DNA of 5,578 nucleotides, from the NCBI GenBank assembly GCA_003153215.1, contig PLXL01000226.1, positions 16,871-22,448 on the forward strand, given 5' to 3'. The position numbers were made by a program, and so were the translations under genes. This DNA comes from Candidatus Dormiibacterota bacterium. GTDB lineage: Bacteria > Chloroflexota > Dormibacteria > Aeolococcales > Aeolococcaceae. The notes under the pieces are model-generated. The model did no database searches and was not told where the DNA came from. It was given only the letters and a program-made list of their open reading frames with translations. Below are positions 1-5,246 of the stretch, piece after piece (positions within the stretch are counted from its first letter, which is position 1; each line of letters begins with the position of its first letter).

Positions 1-236
1 CCGGGACGGGGGCGCATCCGCGGGGCGATGGACCCGGCCAGCGGGCCGGCGACGGCACCGGCCGCGCCGGCTCCGAGGACGACGACCGCCGCCCAGCCCC
101 CACCGTAGATCGCGGCCGCGGGAGCCAGACCCAGAGCGACCGCGATGCAGGTGACCAAGACAGCACGCCGCCGGTCGACCATGACGGCGACAGCCCCGGC
201 CGCGAAGGCGATGAGGTCCAGGAGTGGCTGGTTCAC
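1..236 (-). CDS. Hydrophobic membrane protein, N-terminal part (runs off left edge)
   Basis: An open reading frame of 78 full codons with no stop runs to the left edge. I place the start at a GTG (236-234) whose last two bases overlap the TGA of the upstream antiporter-like gene, a GTGA overlap typical of translational coupling; no clear Shine-Dalgarno precedes it. The visible protein begins MNQPLLDLIAFAAGAVAVMV, then has three arginines (DRRR), a second hydrophobic stretch at about residues 24-43, and a third Ala/Gly/Val-rich one at about 46-66, followed by a Pro/Arg segment (APRMRPRP). It is therefore an integral membrane protein with at least two or three helices. The first helix followed by a basic turn and a second helix loosely recalls small subunits of hydrogenase-4/Mrp-type complexes such as HyfE or MrpC, but this is a weak resemblance and I do not assign a family. 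An internal ATG at 182-180 is less likely because it would remove the first helix. Confidence 0.62.
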   Translation of the reverse strand, partial: MNQPLLDLIAFAAGAVAVMVDRRRAVLVTCIAVALGLAPAAAIYGGGWAAVVVLGAGAAGAVAGPLAGSIAPRMRPRP

Positions 237-2002
237 AGGTAGTGGAAACCGATGAGTGCGGCGAGCGCCACGACCACGGTGAAGACGAGACCGGGCTGGG
301 TCACCATCCAGGCGTCGAGGCGGGCCAGCCCGCGCCCGAGCCCGAGGGCGGGAGGTCCGAGAGCCCGGCGGGCCCCAACGACGGCGATCCAGGCCGGCCG
401 CGGCCGCGGCCCCCGCTCACCGTGCGCAGGGTGGGGGAAGGGGAGCCCGAGGGCCAGTCCGGCGCTCACGACCCCGAGCAGGACCACCAGGAGCGCGAGG
501 CTGAGGTAGCCGCCGGGCCATGGGCCTCCGGGCCCGTGAAGGGTGGCGGCGTCGATGGCGACGGGGGCGGCGCTGCCCACCAGGGGACCCAGAAGCACCG
601 CGCCCACGACCCCCGGCAGCAGCGCCGCGGCAGCCCCCACAGCAAGAGCCACCGCGGCATCGGGCCGTGGCAGCACCGCGCGCCGGAGCAGCCCGGGAGG
701 CGCTGCCCCCTCTCCGCCGGGGGGGCTCTCGCGGAGCGGTGACACCTCCCCGTCGCCGGATGGCGTGGGGGCCGCCGCGGCCTGCCGCGACGGGAGGGCG
801 GCGAGCCCGATGGCCTGCCGGGCCGCGACCACCCCCCCACCGGCCGCGACCACGGCGGCCATCCCCAAGGCGAGCAGGAGCGGCGCGTAGGGACGGCCAA
901 GGGAGGCGACCGCGCCGAGCTCGAGAACGATGGCCGTGGTCCCGAATCCGATGGGCAGCCCACCCGCGGCAGCCAGCGCGGTCGCGGCGAGGGCACGGCC
1001 GCCGCGGCTGGGCAGGGTCGGCCTGCTCCAGGCGGGCGCCGCCAGAAGGGCGAGCTCGAGGGCGACCACCCCGGCCGCAAAGCCGCCGGAGCCGCCGGGA
1101 AGCCCGGCGATGGCGACCAGGGTGCCGGCGGAGGCGGTGAGGAGGGCCCTGCCCGCGCGGCGCGACTCGTGCTTCCACCTCCAGGCGGCGACGGCACCCC
1201 AGAGAGCCGCGGCGGTCCCGAGGGTGGCGAGAACAACTGTCAAGCCGGGGTCGAAAGCACCCCCGGTGGCCGCTCCCAGCCGGAGCAGAACCGCCGCACC
1301 ACAGGGGACCGCGCCGATGGCGAGCCAGCTCCTGGTCGACCGCCCCCCGGCAGCCCCCGGCCACCACCCCGCGGCGAGCAGGCGTCCGGCACCGGCCAGG
1401 CCCCAGGGCAGCGCCACCGCGAGGCCGACCGCGCCCGAGGGAACCGCATAGGGATCGCTCGTCCCGGTGGTCACGATGAGCTGGACGGCGGCCACCAGCA
1501 GGCCGAGCGCAAAGACGTGCTGGATCGTGAAGGCGACGGCCGCTCCCCGGCTGACGCGCTCTCGGGCCGCCGTCGCCAGCAGAAGTCCGCCGAGGCTGGC
1601 GATCTCCGCGCCGGCGAAGAGCATCACCGCATTGCCGGCCAGGGCGGCGAGCGCCGCACCGGCGGCCGTGACCAGGAGGGCCGCCTCCTCGCCGGGCCGG
1701 CGGTCCGCCGCACCGAGGGCAAAGAAGGTGGCCACGAGGGCGATCAAGACCAGGGCCAGACCGGTCTGGTCAGCGCGGAGAGTCAGCGGGACCCCCGATA
1801 CCGCCTGTCCGAACGTTGTGACAATCGGGCCGTTCGTGGTGATCGCGGCGATGCTCAGGGCTGCCCACCCGGCCAGGACCAGAACCCCCCCGCTGAGCAG
1901 CCGGCGCGTCCGCCGCCACGGAGCCGGCAGGAGGTAGGCGATGAGCGCCCCGGCGAGGAGTAGGGCGAGGACCAGGGCGGACCGGTTCCCCACGCTCAGC
2001 AA
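233..2002 (-). CDS. Divergent NuoL/M/N-like (antiporter-like) multi-spanning membrane protein
   Basis: This 589-residue protein is Ala/Gly/Leu-rich, with roughly a dozen or more membrane helices. It resembles the proton-conducting subunits of complex I, Mrp antiporters and group 4 hydrogenases. The features behind this are: an aspartate after a beta-like segment (D78) before a long helix; FAGAEIASLGGLLLATAAR (about 129-147), where E133 matches the conserved fifth-helix glutamate; a WWPG...GRSTRSW stretch (213-226) followed by PCGAAVLLRLG (233-243), similar to the NuoN WxPD...PKAAxxxLLR region; RAGRALLTASAGTLVAIAGL (282-301), similar to the 'DLKRLLAYSSISQLGY' helix; and GLPIGFGTT (348-356), similar to the 'GlPPtaGF' turn. 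The hydrophilic loop at about 402-446 is Pro/Ser/Gly-rich, and a final helix (571-587) ends the protein. The whole protein has one lysine (K277), so the buried lysines of the family appear to be missing. The start is TTG (2002-2000): GGGAGA lies 8 bases upstream, an in-frame TGA closes the frame at 2020-2018, and GTG at 1993 is the only near alternative. Coding is certain; the family assignment is moderate. Confidence 0.82.
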   Translation of the reverse strand: MLSVGNRSALVLALLLAGALIAYLLPAPWRRTRRLLSGGVLVLAGWAALSIAAITTNGPIVTTFGQAVSGVPLTLRADQTGLALVLIALVATFFALGAADRRPGEEAALLVTAAGAALAALAGNAVMLFAGAEIASLGGLLLATAARERVSRGAAVAFTIQHVFALGLLVAAVQLIVTTGTSDPYAVPSGAVGLAVALPWGLAGAGRLLAAGWWPGAAGGRSTRSWLAIGAVPCGAAVLLRLGAATGGAFDPGLTVVLATLGTAAALWGAVAAWRWKHESRRAGRALLTASAGTLVAIAGLPGGSGGFAAGVVALELALLAAPAWSRPTLPSRGGRALAATALAAAGGLPIGFGTTAIVLELGAVASLGRPYAPLLLALGMAAVVAAGGGVVAARQAIGLAALPSRQAAAAPTPSGDGEVSPLRESPPGGEGAAPPGLLRRAVLPRPDAAVALAVGAAAALLPGVVGAVLLGPLVGSAAPVAIDAATLHGPGGPWPGGYLSLALLVVLLGVVSAGLALGLPFPHPAHGERGPRPRPAWIAVVGARRALGPPALGLGRGLARLDAWMVTQPGLVFTVVVALAALIGFHYL

Positions 2003-2010
2003 CGGCGCAG

Positions 2011-2016
2011 TCTCCC
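2011..2016 (-). promoter_or_regulatory. Shine-Dalgarno site deciding the TTG start
   Basis: On the minus strand GGGAGA (2016-2011) is followed by an 8-base spacer and then TTG at 2002. The next in-frame candidate, GTG at 1993, would have a 17-base spacer. An in-frame TGA at 2020-2018 excludes any earlier start. The site therefore supports the rare TTG as the initiation codon of the antiporter-like gene. Confidence 0.55.
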
Positions 2017-2039
2017 GTCAGGGTCCCGCAGGGCACGCA

Positions 2040-2531
2040 CTAGTGCGGGGCAGGCGCCCTGGGGGGAGCCGCGGACAGCGCGTGGGCGCCGACCTCGGTG
2101 GCGCAGTACGGGCAGACCGGCCAGCCCAGCCGCAGCCTCCGCTCGCAGACAGTGCACCTGCGAGCGAACTGGGTGCGGCAGTACGGGCAGATGACGAAGT
2201 CCTCCTCGATGTCACGCCCGCAGGTCGGGCAGGGGCGGGTCTCCGGCGTGCCGGAGACGGGCTCCTCGAGGATCTGCTGCTCGAGAGCCAGGGAGCGCTC
2301 CTCGGCGAGCGTTCTCGGGGGACGGATCACCAGGTAGATGAGGGCCCCCAGGAAGGGAGGTACGAACGCGAGCAGGAAAGCGAAGATCGCGAAGGGGATC
2401 GAGGTGGAACGCCGCCGGGCGTCCCGCACCACGTTGTAGGCCAGCGCCACGAGGAGCAGTGCCACGTAGAGGATGAGCAGGAGGACGCCGAGGAAGATGA
2501 GCGAGGCGCTGGTGTCGGCGAGAAGCTTCAT
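2040..2531 (-). CDS. Two-helix membrane protein with tandem zinc ribbons (PLDc_N-like anchor)
   Basis: This is a 163-residue protein of unknown function. Helix one spans about residues 11-33 and is followed by a basic turn (RDARRRS, 37-43). Helix two spans about 46-69 and ends PPFLGALIYLVIRPP. This helix-basic-helix layout with P..G.liYl..r resembles the phospholipase-D-nuclease N-terminal (PLDc_N, PF13396) membrane segment, which also occurs as a stand-alone anchor without nuclease; no nuclease domain is present here. An acidic linker (76-92) leads to two zinc ribbons: C101/C104 with C115/C118 and C126/C129 with C140/C143, each CxxC-10-CxxC, like double zinc ribbon (DZR) proteins. The likely topology places the zinc ribbons in the cytoplasm, where they could bind a protein or nucleic-acid partner. 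The ATG at 2531 overlaps the valS TGA as ATGA, and AGGGA lies 7 bases upstream, so it is co-translated with valS. The antiporter-like gene follows after 37 bases. Confidence 0.87.
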   Translation of the reverse strand: MKLLADTSASLIFLGVLLLILYVALLLVALAYNVVRDARRRSTSIPFAIFAFLLAFVPPFLGALIYLVIRPPRTLAEERSLALEQQILEEPVSGTPETRPCPTCGRDIEEDFVICPYCRTQFARRCTVCERRLRLGWPVCPYCATEVGAHALSAAPPRAPAPH

Positions 2532-5149
2532 TCGGAGATCCCTAAGCGACGGCGCAGGGTCTGCGCCTGCAGCTCCGCCTCGCGGAGCTGGTCGGTGGCC
2601 TTCTGGACGACGCTCTCAGGAGCACGCTCCCGGAACGCGGTGTTGGCGAGCTGCGCACGGTGCCGGGCAATCTGTCGCTCGACGTCGTCGAGCTGGCGGC
2701 GCAGCCTCTCCTCCCCTCCTCCCGCGAGGCGCAGCTCGGCCTCGAAGCTGCCGGCTATCACCAGCTGGGCCTCGCCCCCGTCGTCGCCGGCGACGACCCG
2801 AACGCGGACCAGGGCCTCGAGGATGCGACGGCGGTCGCCGGCCGAGAGGGACGGCCTGCCGCCCCGGATGACGACCGGGTGGCGGGTCTTGTCGGCCGCG
2901 CTGATGCCCCCCTCCTGGAGCCGAGCGCGGAGCTGTCCCACCAGCGCCAGCAGCTCGTCGACACCCTCACGGTCGCCGGCCCGGCCCGGGTCGCCCCACT
3001 CGGGCAGGACGGCGGGCCAGGAGCGGTGCTGGAGGCTCGGAGCAGGGTCGGGCAGCCGCTGCGCGCACTCCTCGGTCACGAAGGGCATGAAGGGGTGGAG
3101 GAGGCGCAGCGCGGAGTCGAGGACGGTGACCGCCGTCGCAGCCGCCGCCTCCTTCCCCTGCCCGTCCTCGCCGCTCCGAAGCCGCACCTTCACGATCTCC
3201 ATGTAGTCGGAGCAGAAATCCTGCCAGATCACGCTGTACAGGCGGTCCATGGCGTCATGGAAGCGGTACTGGGTCATCGCCTGATCGACGGTGGCCACCG
3301 CATCGGCGAGGCGTCCGAGGATCCAGTGGTCCTCGGCCAGCAGTGCCGGGGCCGGGACCGCCGGCGGACGCACCGCGATCCGGTCGCCGTCGCCGATGGC
3401 AGTGGCCAGGAGACGGGTGACATTCCAGAGCTTGTTGGCGAATCGCTGGTAGCTGGCGACCCGCTCCTCGTCGTAGCGGACGTCCTGACCGCTCGTGCCC
3501 ACCGCCCCGGCCCAGGCACGGATGGCGTCGGCGCCATAGCGCTCGATGATGTCCAGGGGGTCGACGACGTTGCCGCGCGACTTGGACATCCGCGTCCCGT
3601 CGCGGGCCATGATGGTCGAGGTGATGATCACGTTGTCGAAGGGCTTCTGTCCCGTGAACCTGAGGCCGGTCATGATCATCCGGGCCACCCAGAGGTAGAT
3701 GATCTCGCGCGCGGTGACCAGGACCTGGGTGGGATAGAAGCGCCGCAGGTCGCCGGTATCCTCGGGCCAGCCGAAGATCGCGAACGGCCAGAGGCCGCTC
3801 GAGAACCAGGTGTCGAGCACATCGGGGTCGTGCTCCAGCCGGTCGGTGCCGCAGCTGGGACAGTGGTGGGGGGTCTCCACCCAGGCGAAGCGATGGCCGT
3901 TGCCGCACCTGCTCACCGGGATGGCGTGGCCGAGCCAGATCTGGCGGCTGATGCACCAATCCCGGATGCCGCGCATCCAGGTCAGGTACTGGTCCCGATA
4001 CCGCTCCGGATGGAAGGCGACATCGCCCCTCTCGACCGCTGCGATGGCGGGCTCGGCGAGACTGGGCATGCGCACCCACCACTGCTCGCTCACCAGCGGC
4101 TCGATCACGTGGTGACAGCGGTCACAGTGGCTGACCTCGTGGACGTAGGGCTCCTCGCCGACCACCACCCCCTGCTCACGGAGGGCCTCGGTGACCTCGC
4201 GACGAGCGTCCTCCACGGTGAGGCCGTGGAAACGGGGGAGATCGGGAACGTCCATGGTCCCGTCCAGACCGATCACGTTGATGATCGCGAGACCGTGGCG
4301 GACGCCGATCTCGTAGTCGGTGGGATCGTGGCCGGGGGTGACCTTGAGTGCACCGCTGCCAAAGGCCACCTCAACCGCCGCGTCTGCGACGATCGGGACC
4401 CGCCGGCCGGTGAGGGGAAGGATGACGTGCCCGCCCACCAGGTCCCGATAGCGGCGGTCGTCGGAATTGACCGCCACCGCGGTGTCGCCCAGCATCGTCT
4501 CGGGACGGACCGTGGCCACGACCACCTCGCCGCCGCCCTCCACGGGGTAGCGCAGGCGGGTGAGGGTGTCGTGGTGCTCGATCCATTCGACCTCCTCATC
4601 GCTGATGGCGCTGCGATCGTGGGGGCACCAATTGACGATGCGGGGGCCCCGATAGATCAGTCCCTCGTCGAAGAGGGCCTTGAAGACGGTGCGGATGGCG
4701 CGGACGTAGGCCTCGTCGAGGGTGAATCGCGAGCGCGACCAATCGCAGGTGAAGCCGAGCCGGCGCATCTGCTCGTAGATGCGGCTGCCGCATTCCTCAT
4801 ACCAGGCGTCGACGCGGGTCTGGAAGGCGGCGCGTCCGATCGCCTCGCGGCTGGTGCCCTCGGCGACCAATTGGCGCTCGATCACCGCGTTGGTGGCGAT
4901 GGCGGCGTGATCGGTGCCCGGACACCACTCGACCTCGGCGCCACGCATCCGCCAGTGGCGGGCCAGGATGTCCTGGACGGAGAACCCCATGGCGTGGCCC
5001 ATGTGCAGCGGGGCGGTGATGTTGGGAGGCGGCAGGGCGATGGTGAAGCTGGGACGGTCCGACTCGGCGTCCGCCCGGCCCACCCCCAGCTCCTCCCAGC
5101 GGAGGCGCCAGCGAGGCTCGACCTCCGCCGGCTCGAACTTCGATTCCAT
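2528..5149 (-). CDS. valS: Valyl-tRNA synthetase (ValRS)
   Basis: This cytoplasmic class I synthetase charges tRNA-Val using ATP and hydrolyses mischarged threonine. The 873 residues are normal for the short bacterial form. In order: an N-terminal FEPAEVEPRWRLRWEE segment; PPPNITAPLHMGH (40-52) carrying the HIGH signature as HMGH (49-52); GTDHAAIAT (78-86); CP1 editing domain with RPETMLGDT (215-223), F263 and KVTPGHDPTDYE (269-280), retaining the Lys, Thr and two Asp residues expected in the editing pocket; candidate zinc cysteines C342/C345 and C415, C430/C433; DWCISRQIW (about 397-405); DPDVLDTWFSSGLWPF (441-456); KMSKS as RMSKS (520-524); anticodon-binding FANKLWNVTRLL (570-581); and a C-terminal coiled-coil arm (about 807-873) with the usual ANTAFRERAPESVV turn. 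I chose the ATG at 5149 because MESKFEPAEVEPRW matches the normal ValRS beginning. An ATG at 5188 would add 13 unrelated residues and lie upstream of the -10-like site. The stop overlaps the next gene's ATG. Confidence 0.97.
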   Translation of the reverse strand: MESKFEPAEVEPRWRLRWEELGVGRADAESDRPSFTIALPPPNITAPLHMGHAMGFSVQDILARHWRMRGAEVEWCPGTDHAAIATNAVIERQLVAEGTSREAIGRAAFQTRVDAWYEECGSRIYEQMRRLGFTCDWSRSRFTLDEAYVRAIRTVFKALFDEGLIYRGPRIVNWCPHDRSAISDEEVEWIEHHDTLTRLRYPVEGGGEVVVATVRPETMLGDTAVAVNSDDRRYRDLVGGHVILPLTGRRVPIVADAAVEVAFGSGALKVTPGHDPTDYEIGVRHGLAIINVIGLDGTMDVPDLPRFHGLTVEDARREVTEALREQGVVVGEEPYVHEVSHCDRCHHVIEPLVSEQWWVRMPSLAEPAIAAVERGDVAFHPERYRDQYLTWMRGIRDWCISRQIWLGHAIPVSRCGNGHRFAWVETPHHCPSCGTDRLEHDPDVLDTWFSSGLWPFAIFGWPEDTGDLRRFYPTQVLVTAREIIYLWVARMIMTGLRFTGQKPFDNVIITSTIMARDGTRMSKSRGNVVDPLDIIERYGADAIRAWAGAVGTSGQDVRYDEERVASYQRFANKLWNVTRLLATAIGDGDRIAVRPPAVPAPALLAEDHWILGRLADAVATVDQAMTQYRFHDAMDRLYSVIWQDFCSDYMEIVKVRLRSGEDGQGKEAAAATAVTVLDSALRLLHPFMPFVTEECAQRLPDPAPSLQHRSWPAVLPEWGDPGRAGDREGVDELLALVGQLRARLQEGGISAADKTRHPVVIRGGRPSLSAGDRRRILEALVRVRVVAGDDGGEAQLVIAGSFEAELRLAGGGEERLRRQLDDVERQIARHRAQLANTAFRERAPESVVQKATDQLREAELQAQTLRRRLGISE
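2539..2543 (-). promoter_or_regulatory. Shine-Dalgarno site of the zinc-ribbon gene, inside valS
   Basis: AGGGA on the minus strand lies 7 bases before the ATG at 2531, inside the last codons of valS. With the ATGA overlap it supports both the start choice and reinitiation or coupled translation from valS. Confidence 0.55.
2551..2590 (-). repeat. Two tandem perfect inverted repeats at the 3' end of valS
   Basis: Read on the minus strand, CAGCTCCGC-GAG-GCGGAGCTG (2590-2570, 9-bp stem, 3-base loop) is followed after two bases by GGCGCAG-ACC-CTGCGCC (2567-2551, 7-bp stem, 3-base loop). Both are perfect and lie in the coiled-coil codons of valS (LREAELQAQTLRRRLG). The second stem ends 7 bases before the Shine-Dalgarno of the next gene. 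They could fold in the mRNA and affect coupling, stability or pausing between valS and the zinc-ribbon gene. A chance product of GC-rich heptad-like codons is the alternative. The pairing is seen directly; any function is inferred. Confidence 0.5.
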
Positions 5150-5161
5150 GGGTGGCCCGAA

Positions 5162-5167
5162 GTATAC
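5162..5167 (-). promoter_or_regulatory. Candidate -10 element for valS (near-leaderless)
   Basis: TATACT on the minus strand matches the TATAAT consensus at five of six positions and is a conspicuous AT island in very GC-rich DNA. It ends 12 bases before the valS ATG (5149), so transcription would start about 5-6 bases before the start codon, which fits the lack of a recognisable Shine-Dalgarno. No good -35 hexamer sits 16-18 bases upstream (the region reads CGTGGG), so this remains tentative. Confidence 0.42.
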
Positions 5168-5191
5168 GGGCCGCGCTCGGGGCCCCACGCC

Positions 5192-5222
5192 CCGGCCGGA
5201 AACCGGCCGGCGCCCAGGGCGC
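5192..5222 (-). terminator. Tandem GC hairpins between clpX and valS, possible clpX terminator
   Basis: Two perfect inverted repeats abut in the gap: GCGCC-CAG-GGCGC on the plus strand (about 5210-5222, extendable to a 6-bp stem with a one-base loop) and CCGGCCGG-AAA-CCGGCCGG (5192-5210, 8-bp stem). They lie 25 bases past the clpX TAA and 25 bases before the candidate valS -10 site, the expected place for a terminator followed by a promoter. No U-tract follows the stem in the minus-strand transcript, so if this terminates it would be of the U-less kind, or may only protect a 3' end. No T-box or other aminoacyl-tRNA-sensing leader is visible in the 97-base gap. Confidence 0.4.
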
Positions 5223-5246
5223 TCAGATCAAGGAAACGCGCCGCCG

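Noticed and set aside
831..840. Run of seven Cs (and seven Gs at 719-725) as possible frameshifts in the antiporter-like gene
   Set aside because: The minus-strand frame continues with coherent hydrophobic helices on both sides of each run, so no frame error is indicated.
1169..1963. Plus-strand open frame of 264 codons rich in Gly, Arg, Glu and Gln opposite the antiporter-like gene
   Set aside because: The composition is that of an antisense shadow of a hydrophobic protein (Ala/Leu/Val codons reversed). The minus-strand frame has clear membrane helices and start signals.
1941..3206. A 421-codon plus-strand open frame spanning three minus-strand genes
   Set aside because: It crosses the ends of the antiporter-like gene, the zinc-ribbon gene and valS, has Arg/Ser/Pro-rich low-complexity composition, and shows no motif.
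5150..5188. Upstream ATG at 5188 giving ValRS 13 extra residues
   Set aside because: MGPRARPVYFGPP does not resemble a ValRS N-terminus, and the codons overlap the candidate -10 element. The ATG at 5149 begins the conserved segment.
5150..5246. T-box riboswitch leader for valS
   Set aside because: The gap is only 97 bases and lacks an AGGGTGGNACCGCG-type antiterminator sequence or a specifier stem.
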